Part shown: one piece after another, positions 43,999 to 51,752 of the stretch
Layout of the letters: each line of letters opens with the position of its first letter
Numbering within the stretch: the stretch's first letter is position 1
Assembly (NCBI RefSeq): GCF_900240245.1
Contig: NZ_OESQ01000001.1
Span: forward strand, 577,006 to 641,005
Reading direction: 5' to 3'
DNA: 64,000 bases
Source of the DNA: Lachnoclostridium edouardi
GTDB taxonomy: Bacteria > Bacillota > Clostridia > Lachnospirales > Lachnospiraceae
Notes under the pieces: model-generated
Database searches by the model: none
What the model was told of the DNA's origin: nothing
The model's input: the letters and a program-made list of their open reading frames with translations, nothing else
Translations under genes and position numbers: made by a program

Positions 43999-44757
43999 TT
44001 ATTTCTTTTTTCGTTTTCCTATCCAGTCCGCCCCTAATATTACAACTCCTGCTGCAATCACTGCCAGCAAAATATTATTAGGAGTAAACCATTTGCTGAA
44101 AACATTGGTCCTTCCTCCGATTTCTAAAGGCTCTGCCTCCTCCAGAGAATCGAAAACCACGCTGTCTATTATTTCCTTTACTTGTTTTTCAGTTTCCTTG
44201 GACAGGGGCCCGTTAAAAGACATAATCTGAAATCTGAGAGAATTGTGATTTACTATGGTGAAATACTGCTGCCCATAGCCGTTTCCCTCCCCCAGCTCCA
44301 TTTTACTTACAATAAATTTTGCCTGAGGATGGTCATAAAGAGTGTAGCCGTCATATTTCACAGGACTGCCCTTTTCCTCCTTTGTCAGATTTTCTGCAAA
44401 TTTCTCCACATCCTCATCAGAAAACTGGGTTAAATGGGTTATTTTTTCTTCTGAAGAAATACATGTAATATTAAACTCTGTTTTTTCATCCATATTCATA
44501 GAGTCCAGCAGTACATTCTGGCTTTCCAGTTGAGACAGCATGTCCTTTCCGTCCACTCCCAGCTGACTAAATACAGGATCGTCCGGCTCCATATCTGACG
44601 TTACAGCAGCCCACGCCTTAGGCACCTGCAGCTGAAAGCCCGGCTTATTAATCTTTACTGTTTCTTTGTCCTCCGCCTGAGAAACGCCGGGAACACATAA
44701 AAGAATTATGCCGGCTGCCAAAGCTGCCCCTATTTGTTTCCAACCTGGTTTTTTCAT
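43999..44757 (-). CDS. Membrane-anchored secreted protein of unknown function
   Basis: A 252-residue protein with an N-terminal signal peptide (cleavage near VSQAEDKE, residue 29), an extracellular domain of about 180 residues without recognised motifs, and a C-terminal membrane helix (NNILLAVIAAGVVILGADWI, residues about 228-247) plus the basic tail GKRKKK. It would be fixed to the membrane with the domain outside. I do not recognise the family. It is 42 bases after the histidine phosphatase gene on the same strand, and 145 bases before purL. Confidence 0.7.
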   Translation of the reverse strand: MKKPGWKQIGAALAAGIILLCVPGVSQAEDKETVKINKPGFQLQVPKAWAAVTSDMEPDDPVFSQLGVDGKDMLSQLESQNVLLDSMNMDEKTEFNITCISSEEKITHLTQFSDEDVEKFAENLTKEEKGSPVKYDGYTLYDHPQAKFIVSKMELGEGNGYGQQYFTIVNHNSLRFQIMSFNGPLSKETEKQVKEIIDSVVFDSLEEAEPLEIGGRTNVFSKWFTPNNILLAVIAAGVVILGADWIGKRKKK

Positions 44758-44799
44758 TATAAATCTCCTTTTCTTTACAGGAACCTTAGCACCTGGGCC

Positions 44800-45408
44800 T
44801 TACCCAGGCAGATGGCTGGTGTCATTCAGCTCTATTAATGTGTACATTCCAGTATCTTTATCATACTCCACTGTGCTGATACTTACATTTTCCACAATAA
44901 TTTCCTCATGTCTGCCCAGGCTTTTTCTCATCATATAAGACAGCATATATGCCAGGGCGGCTCCGTGGGACACAACTGCCACGTCTCCCTCTGCCCTCTT
45001 TACAATTTCGTCTGCAGCTTTTCCTACTCTTTCATAAACCTGCTGTCTGGACTCTCCCCCCGGAGGCGTAATTTCCGCCGGCTCCTTCTGCCAGATTTTG
45101 TATTCCACAGGGTATTTTTCCTGAATCTCTTTCCAGGTCATTCCCTCCCACAGGCCAAACTCTACTTCCTCTAAGCCGTCTAAAAGAATTACCTTTACCC
45201 CCTGGCTGGCGCCGATGGCATTTGCCGTCTCCATAGCTCTTTTCTTTTTGCTGGAGAATATTTGAACTACAGGCCTTTTTTTCATTCCCCCGGCCAAATA
45301 TTCTGCCTGGCGCCTTCCTGTTTCATTTAAAGAAATGTCATGGCTGCCCTGGATTCTCCCAGCCAGATTCCAGTCTGTCTGTCCGTGGCGAATTAAATAA
45401 ATCTTCAT
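44800..45408 (-). CDS. Histidine phosphatase (phosphoglycerate-mutase-like)
   Basis: A 202-residue member of the histidine phosphatase superfamily. The catalytic RHG motif is in YLIRHGQTDWNLAGRIQG (His8), with a second conserved His in AVVSHGAALAYM and an acidic Glu in EEVEFGLWEGMTW. Size and motif fit the broad-specificity phosphatase / PhoE / CobC group; no cofactor mutase activity should be assumed. It follows the sigma-like gene by 25 bases. Confidence 0.9.
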   Translation of the reverse strand: MKIYLIRHGQTDWNLAGRIQGSHDISLNETGRRQAEYLAGGMKKRPVVQIFSSKKKRAMETANAIGASQGVKVILLDGLEEVEFGLWEGMTWKEIQEKYPVEYKIWQKEPAEITPPGGESRQQVYERVGKAADEIVKRAEGDVAVVSHGAALAYMLSYMMRKSLGRHEEIIVENVSISTVEYDKDTGMYTLIELNDTSHLPG

Positions 45409-45433
45409 CTTTTGTCTCTCCCCTTGCCTGGAT

Positions 45434-45970
45434 TTAAATTTTCTCAGGATCTACCTTAGGGGCAGAGCTTATATTTACTGCGTCTAAAGCCAGCTTCATA
45501 ATATCCTTAATTTCATCCTCTGTCATTTTCATTTTTGCAGACAGCTCCTCCAAGGTGGCTTCTCTCCCCAGCTCCTTAGCCATAGCTGCAGATATATCCT
45601 GAAGCACATTTACTCTGGCCGCCATTTGTTCCTCTATATCCTTTTCCTGACTTTGCTCCTCTATAGCCGCCTCCACTGCGCTTATAACTGCTTCTTTCAG
45701 CATTTCCCGGAAATTTCCTGTTTTAAAATCTGCCACAGTTAAAAGTAAGGCCATATTAGCCTCCTGTACTAAATCATTTACAGGAACTCCCCTTCCCTCG
45801 TAGGCCTTAGCATATTCCAGCACATTTTTCAAATTGCCGTTTATCAGCCTTTCCTTCACCGCCTCATTTCCCAAGGCCAGCTCTTTTAAAAGAGCCTCCT
45901 CCTCCTGAGATTCTAATACTTCTATATCTCCTAATTCTTCCAGATACATCTGGTAAAAATCATCATGCAT
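45434..45970 (-). CDS. Sigma-70-like protein without region 4
   Basis: A 178-residue protein that aligns with a sigma-70 factor only in part. Residues 5-85 match regions 1.2-2.2 (YLEELGDIEVL, ERLINGNLKNVLEYAKAYEG, VNDLVQEANMALLLTV). The following segment, where -10 melting and recognition residues lie, is replaced by FREMLKEAVISAVEAAIEEQ, without aromatic residues. Residues 120-165 match region 3 (MAKELGREATLEELSAKMKM). No region 4 is present and the protein ends at EKI. AGGAG precedes the ATG. It may bind RNA polymerase core without promoter recognition; other functions are possible. Confidence 0.8.
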   Translation of the reverse strand: MHDDFYQMYLEELGDIEVLESQEEEALLKELALGNEAVKERLINGNLKNVLEYAKAYEGRGVPVNDLVQEANMALLLTVADFKTGNFREMLKEAVISAVEAAIEEQSQEKDIEEQMAARVNVLQDISAAMAKELGREATLEELSAKMKMTEDEIKDIMKLALDAVNISSAPKVDPEKI

Positions 45971-46142
45971 ATTCTGACTCCTATTCTCCTATTTTTTGAT
46001 TTCAGTATATCCATCCTTTTAGTTTCCGTCAAGACCAGGACATTTTATGATTCTCCAAAAGGCCTTATATATTTGCGAAAATCCCTTTGCATATTTGCCA
46101 TAAATATGATAAGCTTTAATAAGGTTATAAGGAGGACTAATA

Positions 46143-47018
46143 ATGGATATTAATTATGAGTTATACAAGGTGTTTTATCATGTGGCTGTTACTCTCAGCT
46201 TTTCAGAAGCCTCAAAGCAGCTTTTTATCTCTCAGTCTGCAGTCAGCCAATCTATAAAAGTGTTGGAAAAAAAGTTAAACCAGACCCTTTTTATCCGCAG
46301 CACAAAAAAGGTACAGCTGACTCCTGAAGGGGAGATTCTGCTAAAGCATATTGAGCCTGCCATGAATCTGATTAAGCGGGGAGAAAATCAGCTGCTGGAG
46401 GCCAACACTTTAAACGGCGGTCAGCTTCGTATCGGCGCCAGCGACACCATTTGCCGGTATTATCTGATTCCTTATTTAAACCGTTTTCATTTAAAATATC
46501 CAAATGTACATATAAAAGTCAACAACCAAACCTCTATTGAGTGCGCCAGACTTTTAGATAACGGACAAGTAGACTTTATTATTACAAATTATCCTAATTC
46601 CGGCTTGTCCAATACGCAGAATATAAGAACGTTAAAGGAATTTTCTGATGTTTTTGTGGCTAACCGTCAGTTTTTCTCTCTGGAGAATCAGATCATCTCT
46701 TTAGGGCAGCTGCAGAATTATCCTATTTTGATGCTGGATAGGAAAAGCACTACCAGCGAGTTTCTCCACAGTATGTTTCAGAAATACCAGCTGGATTTAG
46801 TGCCGGAGATTGAGTTAAGCAGCAATGATCTGCTGATTGATTTAGCCCGCATCGGCCTTGGAATTGCCTTTGTGCCGGACTTTTGCATACCGCCGTCTGA
46901 CAAGGATTTGTTTGTGCTTCAGTTAGAAAAGCATCTGCCCTCCAGGCAGATTGTGGTGGCTTATAATGAAAACCTGCCTATTTCCCAGGCAGCCAAACAA
47001 TTTATGGATATGATGTAA
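46143..47018 (+). CDS. LysR-family transcriptional regulator
   Basis: A 291-residue LysR regulator. The winged helix-turn-helix is at residues 5-60 (LSFSEASKQLFISQSAVSQSIKVLEKKL), and the effector-binding periplasmic-fold domain covers 90-291 (GGQLRIGASDTICRYYLIPYL; VDFIITNYPNS). It is divergent from the sigma-like gene (about 170 bases apart), which is the usual place for a target. Inducer unknown. AAGGAGG precedes the ATG. Confidence 0.93.
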   Translation: MDINYELYKVFYHVAVTLSFSEASKQLFISQSAVSQSIKVLEKKLNQTLFIRSTKKVQLTPEGEILLKHIEPAMNLIKRGENQLLEANTLNGGQLRIGASDTICRYYLIPYLNRFHLKYPNVHIKVNNQTSIECARLLDNGQVDFIITNYPNSGLSNTQNIRTLKEFSDVFVANRQFFSLENQIISLGQLQNYPILMLDRKSTTSEFLHSMFQKYQLDLVPEIELSSNDLLIDLARIGLGIAFVPDFCIPPSDKDLFVLQLEKHLPSRQIVVAYNENLPISQAAKQFMDMM

Positions 47019-47027
47019 TCTTATTTT

Positions 47028-47052
47028 GGAGCAGACATTAGTGGTCTGCTCC
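47028..47052. terminator. Hairpin terminator overlapping the helicase stop
   Basis: GGAGCAGAC (47028-47036) and GTCTGCTCC (47044-47052) form a perfect 9-base-pair stem. It serves lysR on the plus strand; the last codons and stop of the helicase lie inside it. Confidence 0.7.
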
Positions 47053-49404
47053 ATGTTTCTTCCAGAATTCTTTCAAGGCTTTATCTACACTGTTCTCATT
47101 TACTATCTGGCAGTCCTGCCATTCTAAGGGAAACAGCTGTCTGTACTCATTTCCCAAAAAACGGTTGTCTAAAAGAGCAATAATTCCTGTGTCCTTGGGC
47201 GTTCTAATGACTCTCCCCGCCGCCTGCAGCACCTTATTCATACCTGGATACTGATAGGCAAACCGAAAACCGTCTCCTTTTTTTTCTTCAAAATAATTTC
47301 TCAAAATTTCCTGCTCTGCACATACCATAGGAAGGCCAGTTCCTACCAGCACAGCCCCAATTAAACGATCCTCAGTTAAATCTATTCCCTCTGAAAACAG
47401 ACCTCCCATCACGCAAAACCCTGCAAAAGACTGGTCTCTTTTCTGGTCAAACTGACTTAAAAAATCCTCCCTTTCTTCCTCCGCCATTCTGCTTTGCTGA
47501 ATCATCCACTGAAACTTTTGAGGCTCCTGCCTTAAAAGTTCATCTATCTGCGCCATATACTGATAAGACGGGAAAAACACCATATAATTTCCTGTTTTCC
47601 CGTTTACTATTTTTTTAATATATTCTGCCACCTTCCCATATTCCCTGGCGTTCCTTCTGCTGTAACGGCTGCTTACGTCAGAGGCCATAATTAAAAGTCT
47701 GTTGTCCTGGCAAAAAGGGGACTTGGCATAAATAGCCGGGTTCTCAGTATTGCCGCTTAAAAGCTCTTTATAGTAATTTACCGGCAGCAATGTAGCTGAA
47801 AAAAATACGGCGGCATTCCCCTGGTCTAAACAGGAGGATAAGTTGGCGGCCGGGTTTACGCAGAACAATCTTACTGAAAACTGACCGTCCTTGTCCAGCT
47901 GACTATATATCTGGTAATTTTCGTCTGCCGCCTCATGGATGTACATAAAATTTCTAAGCTTAAAATAAAAATCTAAAACCAGCTCCCGATCCTGAAACTC
48001 CTGGTTTTCCTCCATAAACTTTTCCATTTCCCCCAAAGCAGACTGGGCGGCCACAGCCAACAGGTGAATGTCAGGAAGTACAGTTACCTCCCCTCCCTGT
48101 CTTTTCATTTCTAACATCAGCTTATTGCACCGTTCTAAAAGCTTTGCCAGCTTAGGAGATCTGTTTTTAATAATTTTTTTGGCCAGCAGTATTTCTTCTT
48201 TCACCAAGGTTTCGCTGTACATTTCCCTGGCTCTGGATACCAGATTATGAGCCTCGTCTATTAGAAACAAATATTCTCCATGGCTTTTCTCCCCAAAATA
48301 CCGCTTTAATCTTACATTTGGGTCAAATACGTAATTGTAATCGCATATAATTCCGTCGCACCAGCTGGTAATATCCAGACAAAATTCAAAGGGACACACA
48401 CAATGCTTTTCCCCGTACTCTAAAATCGCCTCTCTTGTTATTTCTCTTTTGCTGTGTATAATATCATAAACAGCGTCATTGACTCTGTCAAAATGCCCTT
48501 TTGCCCTGGGGCAGCTGTCCGGGTTGCATTGAGGCTGTTCTAAAATACACAGTTTTTCCTTAGCTGTTATTGTTACAGATGAAAAATACAGCCCTCTTTC
48601 CCCTAACATGTGAAAAGTGCTTTCCGCCACGCTTCTGGTAATGGTTTTTGCAGTTAAATAAAACAGCTTGTCTCCATAGCCGTCTCCCATGGCCTTTAGG
48701 CTGGGATAAATTGTCGCAATGGTTTTTCCAATACCTGTAGGCGCCTGTATAAAAAGCCTTTCTCCTTTTTCAATACTTCTATAGACTGTTCCCGCCAAAA
48801 TCTTCTGGCCCTCTCTGTAGGTAAAAGGAAACTCCATATCTTTTATAGACTGATCTCTCCTTAACCCATGAAAATACAAATATCTGGCCCATTTTACATA
48901 TTCGTGAATCAGCCCCTGAAACCAATCCTTCAGCTCCTCGTAAGAGCGTTCCTCCTGAAACCTTTTTATTTCCTCTGTATCAATATTGCCATAGGTGATC
49001 TGAATTGTAATATAATCCAGCTGATTCTGAACGCTGTAAAAATATCCGTAGCATCTGGCCTGAGCCAAATGTACCTCCTCCGGCTCTTTTATTTTTGCCA
49101 CATCCTGATAAACGCCTTTAATTTCGTCTATTGTAACTTCTTTGCCCTGAGTAATAATCCCGTCGGCCCGCCCTTCCACAAGGATCTCAAATTGCTCCTC
49201 CGCCACTGTAAACTTTAAGGGAACCTCCGGCCGGTACTCTGGTCCCATTCTTCTTTGAATCTTTCTGTGAAGCCTGGAGCCTGCCTGCATGGCTTCTTTT
49301 TCCCTGCCCTGTCCTCTTCTGTTGTCTATGTCCCCTGAACGGAGCACAAACTCTACCAGATTCCTCACTGATATTTTTATTTTTTTCTCTCCGCTCTCAT
49401 CCAT
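47038..49404 (-). CDS. PD-(D/E)XK nuclease - Fe-S superfamily 2 helicase fusion (DinG/XPD-like)
   Basis: A 788-residue fusion. The first ~190 residues resemble a Cas4/RecB-type nuclease: VEGRADGI and VTIDEIKG give the acidic residue plus E-x-K motif. The helicase follows with Walker A QAPTGIGKTIATIYPSL near 240, four cysteines of an Fe-S cluster (in LCILEQPQCNPDSCP) and CPFEFC, the DEAH-box in LIDEAHNL near 415, and the C-terminal motif IGAVLVGTGLP and QAAGRVIR. XPD/DinG helicases unwind DNA 5' to 3'. ATG 49404 has AGGAG 7 bases upstream; the longer in-frame ORF has no such site. Stand-alone gene. Confidence 0.88.
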   Translation of the reverse strand: MDESGEKKIKISVRNLVEFVLRSGDIDNRRGQGREKEAMQAGSRLHRKIQRRMGPEYRPEVPLKFTVAEEQFEILVEGRADGIITQGKEVTIDEIKGVYQDVAKIKEPEEVHLAQARCYGYFYSVQNQLDYITIQITYGNIDTEEIKRFQEERSYEELKDWFQGLIHEYVKWARYLYFHGLRRDQSIKDMEFPFTYREGQKILAGTVYRSIEKGERLFIQAPTGIGKTIATIYPSLKAMGDGYGDKLFYLTAKTITRSVAESTFHMLGERGLYFSSVTITAKEKLCILEQPQCNPDSCPRAKGHFDRVNDAVYDIIHSKREITREAILEYGEKHCVCPFEFCLDITSWCDGIICDYNYVFDPNVRLKRYFGEKSHGEYLFLIDEAHNLVSRAREMYSETLVKEEILLAKKIIKNRSPKLAKLLERCNKLMLEMKRQGGEVTVLPDIHLLAVAAQSALGEMEKFMEENQEFQDRELVLDFYFKLRNFMYIHEAADENYQIYSQLDKDGQFSVRLFCVNPAANLSSCLDQGNAAVFFSATLLPVNYYKELLSGNTENPAIYAKSPFCQDNRLLIMASDVSSRYSRRNAREYGKVAEYIKKIVNGKTGNYMVFFPSYQYMAQIDELLRQEPQKFQWMIQQSRMAEEEREDFLSQFDQKRDQSFAGFCVMGGLFSEGIDLTEDRLIGAVLVGTGLPMVCAEQEILRNYFEEKKGDGFRFAYQYPGMNKVLQAAGRVIRTPKDTGIIALLDNRFLGNEYRQLFPLEWQDCQIVNENSVDKALKEFWKKHGADH

Positions 49405-49445
49405 AATCCAGCTCCTGTTTTTCTGATTTCTTTTTATTATACAGC

Positions 49446-49481
49446 AAAAGGGAACTGTAAGCAAACTTACAATTCCCTTTT
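49446..49481 (-). terminator. Terminator after the HPr-like gene
   Basis: AAAAGGGAATTGTAAG and CTTACAGTTCCCTTTT form a 16-base-pair stem (one G-T) around a 4-base loop on the minus strand, 39 bases after the HPr-like gene. Confidence 0.8.
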
Positions 49482-49519
49482 GGCCTGTATACAGGCTGCT
49501 ATTTTACTGATTCATAAAA

Positions 49520-49762
49520 TTATGCCGCATTATATTTTGCTGCAGCTTTTTCTTCCAGAAAGCTTTCAAACTCTTCATTCTCGCCGTAAAACTCAACTGT
49601 TAATACTTTTGTCAAATCCAGGCTTAAAACTCCCAAAATAGACTTCGCATCAATAATTACACGATTATAAAACACATTGATATCGAAATCGCATTTCATA
49701 GCAGCAGCAACAAATGCTTTTGCATCTGCAACGGTTGGTAATACAATTCTTTTCTGTGTCAT
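49520..49762 (-). CDS. HPr-like (Crh-like) protein lacking the active-site histidine
   Basis: An 80-residue protein with HPr length and fold. It begins MTQKRIVLPTVADAKAFVAA where HPr has the SGIHARPA active site: there is no His near residue 15. The regulatory site is kept, KSILGVLSLDL with Ser41, aligning with HPr Ser46. B. subtilis Crh has exactly this pattern (no His15, Ser46 kept) and acts in catabolite repression rather than in phosphotransfer. ATG 49762 has AAGGAG 9 bases upstream; the in-frame 11-codon extension lacks one. It is transcribed alone. Confidence 0.82.
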   Translation of the reverse strand: MTQKRIVLPTVADAKAFVAAAMKCDFDINVFYNRVIIDAKSILGVLSLDLTKVLTVEFYGENEEFESFLEEKAAAKYNAA

Positions 49763-49813
49763 AATATTCAACTCCTTTTTCTCTAACATATGCATTTTAA
49801 AAGTGTTGAGATA

Positions 49814-49842
49814 TTTATATCATTAAAAATCTGGAATGTCAA
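49814..49842 (-). promoter_or_regulatory. Promoter of the HPr-like gene
   Basis: Minus strand: TTGACA (49842-49837), 17-base spacer, TATAAA (49819-49814). Near-consensus, 52 bases before the start codon. Confidence 0.75.
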
Positions 49843-50174
49843 ATTTCAAGAGATTATGTATTTTTTCCTGATTTCTTGTACATTTTGCTTAATCAACCGT
49901 TCAATACTTTTTTTCACATATACAAGTTTATTAACATAATTTCCCAATTTTGATATTCATTCTCATCTTTCCGAAAATAGACCGTTATTTCAGCAAAATC
50001 TTCTACTTATTTTTTGTGAAAACTACCTAACGTTTTCACATATCCCCTTATATAAAATCCGGAAAAGCCTTGAATTTCCTTACTTTTTTATTTTTCCTTA
50101 ATATGAAAGCATTTACATATTTTTTCATATATGCTATATTTTCAATCACATTTTCACTTATTTTTCCCGGAAAA
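49843..50174. other. AT-rich intergenic DNA next to the mobile element
   Basis: About 330 bases with many T-runs and no ORF with a ribosome site. No repeat of note. It ends at the displaced tRNA terminator. Confidence 0.4.
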
Positions 50175-50222
50175 CAAAAATAGCTGAGGCTCTGATAAAA
50201 TCAAAAGCTCCAGCTATTTTTC
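50175..50222 (-). terminator. Displaced terminator of tRNA-Trp
   Basis: AAAATAGCTG and CAGCTATTTT pair around an inner AG-CT arm, with a T5 run on the minus strand. It now follows the truncated tRNA copy (att site); before insertion it would have ended the tRNA-Trp transcript. Confidence 0.7.
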
Positions 50223-50233
50223 GTCTTATATAA

Positions 50234-50282
50234 AGCAGGGGAAGAGGGGCTCGAACCCCCATCTACGGTTTTGGAGACCGCT
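50234..50282. repeat. Left attachment site (tRNA-Trp 3' half copy)
   Basis: 49 bases identical to 55480-55528, covering the anticodon loop through the 3' end of tRNA-Trp. The 5' half of a tRNA is not present here (the following bases share only patchy similarity), so it is not a functional gene. Confidence 0.9.
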
Positions 50283-50337
50283 ATTCCACCTGCAAATTTC
50301 CTTATTTTATAAGGCTTTCCGCTCTATGCCTTTACTG

Positions 50338-50360
50338 CGTGACCAAAATCGTGACCCAAA
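50338..50360. promoter_or_regulatory. Left-end arm-type site of the element
   Basis: CGTGACCAAAATCGTGACCC plus AAA is repeated with three mismatches at 55353-55375 near the other end. Within it CGTGACC occurs twice, 11 bases apart. Such paired end motifs are typical for integrase or excisionase binding. Confidence 0.6.
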
Positions 50361-50440
50361 CCACTCGTGTTTGTGCGACAATGTGCTTCCGGCTGATCAT
50401 AATTATTTTACCAAACTATCAAGCAGGAGGCAAGATAATT

Positions 50441-50629
50441 ATGAACAAAAAACCTATGGACGAAACATGGATGACCATTCCAAAAATGATGGAGTATATA
50501 TCCGTCAGCAGAAAAACCGCTTACAAGCTGATACAAGATAAGAAAATTCCGTCTTACCGTATCAGTGCCCGGAAAACGCTGGTCAAAAAAGAAGATATTG
50601 ACAAGTACATCATGAAACATCGAAACTAA
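50441..50629 (+). CDS. Excisionase-like DNA-binding protein
   Basis: A 62-residue protein of the helix-turn-helix excisionase type (MerR-like winged helix): MTIPKMMEYISVSRKTAYKL (residues 11-30) followed by DKKIPSYRISARKTLVKKED. Such proteins bind the ends of the element and steer the integrase to excision. ATG 50441 has AGGAGG 9 bases upstream; the upstream in-frame extension is not credible. It ends before a clear terminator and faces away from the integrase, at the opposite end of the element. Confidence 0.85.
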   Translation: MNKKPMDETWMTIPKMMEYISVSRKTAYKLIQDKKIPSYRISARKTLVKKEDIDKYIMKHRN

Positions 50630-50640
50630 CATCACAAGCA

Positions 50641-50672
50641 GACCGTCAGACACTTTTGACGGTCTATTTTTT
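50641..50672 (+). terminator. Terminator of the xis-like gene
   Basis: GACCGTCA and TGACGGTC form a perfect 8-base-pair stem followed by TATTTTTT, 11 bases after the stop. Confidence 0.9.
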
Positions 50673-50727
50673 ATCATCAAGGCGGAGCGGTTAAAACTGC
50701 TCCGCTAATAGTCAATTTTCTTTCCGT

Positions 50728-50777
50728 GACGCTCTTGTCAATGCACGCTCACGCTCTTCGACATTGACAAAAGCGTC
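50728..50777. repeat. 16-bp inverted repeat downstream of rep (candidate origin or control site)
   Basis: GACGCTCTTGTCAATG (50728-50743) and CATTGACAAAAGCGTC (50762-50777) match in 15 of 16 positions, with an 18-base loop. No T-run follows. Its nearness to the Rep gene makes a replication origin or a nick site possible. Confidence 0.55.
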
Positions 50778-50817
50778 CGCTCCACCAGTCCGCACTTGAT
50801 AAGGTAACACTAAGCGG

Positions 50818-51600
50818 CTATACCGTGAGCAAATTTGCATTGACTATATAGAGCGCACCAATCAGATCGCGAATATCAGCCACTATTCTCGATACTGTTG
50901 TATGAAATTTTCCAGATGTATAATGTTCAATTTTATGTACTTTAATAATATCCGTAATTGCTTTTTCAAAACACAGCGGAACAATAAGCGCCGCTTTTTG
51001 TTTGCGGTTATCGTAAAGACGCAGTATCATTCCACGGGAAAACCATCTTGACCGCCTTCCTCTTTCCAGATTACGCGTAGCAAAATACAAGCGCTCTGCG
51101 TGATCTGGAAAGGCATTCGCCATAATCGCATTCTGAAATAAACTTCTCGCTTCCAAAAAGCCCTTTATCATATAGTCTGCAATTCTGTTAATATCATCAA
51201 CAGAAGCAATTTCCTGAACTGCATGAAAGCCAATTCCATAATCATCTGCATTTCTCAACTGCATAAGTTTTCCGTGCGTTTTCACCCTTATAATACGCCT
51301 ATAAACTGCGCCTGGCGTAAACGCTGATTTTGGAATGTTCTTTGCAAGAATATGTGCGTGGTAGCCCCCGCCTAAATTCCCGTTTTCGATGACAAGAAAA
51401 ATCTTTCCGCCCAGCTTTTCCATATCCCTTTTCCACTTCAAACAGATTTCTTTTACTTTGTAATAATCTCGACCGACATCTTTCTTAAAAGTAAATGTAA
51501 TAAAATGCTCCCATGCATTGCTGTCTATGATTGCTTTGGCAGTCCGGCGACTACGCATAGCAGAAGACCATACACTTGCTTCATAAAAGTTTTTTTCCAT
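50818..51600 (-). CDS. HUH-type replication initiator (rolling-circle Rep)
   Basis: A 260-residue protein with the three motifs of rolling-circle initiators: motif I HFITFTFKKD near residue 33, the metal-binding HUH pair GGYHAHILA (His81, His83), and a motif III-like IADYMIKGFLEA, with a Tyr that could be the nicking residue, near 145. Such Rep proteins nick and re-join single-stranded DNA at an origin. In a tRNA-integrated element it suggests that the excised circle replicates. C-terminal half has no known helicase domain. Function in replication rather than transfer is inferred, because a MobV relaxase is present too. Confidence 0.8.
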   Translation of the reverse strand: MEKNFYEASVWSSAMRSRRTAKAIIDSNAWEHFITFTFKKDVGRDYYKVKEICLKWKRDMEKLGGKIFLVIENGNLGGGYHAHILAKNIPKSAFTPGAVYRRIIRVKTHGKLMQLRNADDYGIGFHAVQEIASVDDINRIADYMIKGFLEARSLFQNAIMANAFPDHAERLYFATRNLERGRRSRWFSRGMILRLYDNRKQKAALIVPLCFEKAITDIIKVHKIEHYTSGKFHTTVSRIVADIRDLIGALYIVNANLLTV

Positions 51601-51657
51601 AGTCTTTCTTCTCCTCGTCTTTTTCTTTAATTATAAAAATTTATAAGTAAAGTTAAT

Positions 51658-51694
51658 GAAAAAGAACCTTCTCCAATTTTTCGGAAAAGGTTCC
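51658..51694 (-). terminator. Terminator of the element's secreted protein gene
   Basis: GAACCTT-x-TCC pairs with GGA-x-AAGGTTC around a small loop, with TTTTTC following on the minus strand, 59 bases after the stop. Confidence 0.8.
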
Positions 51695-51752
51695 GTATGC
51701 ATTTTTTGCTTACTTTAATAACATTACTGTTATTAGAAGATCTTTTTTCTTT

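Noticed and set aside
50234..50290. Second tRNA-Trp gene
   Set aside because: Only the 3' half is identical; the acceptor and D-arm partners are missing, so it is an attachment site copy.
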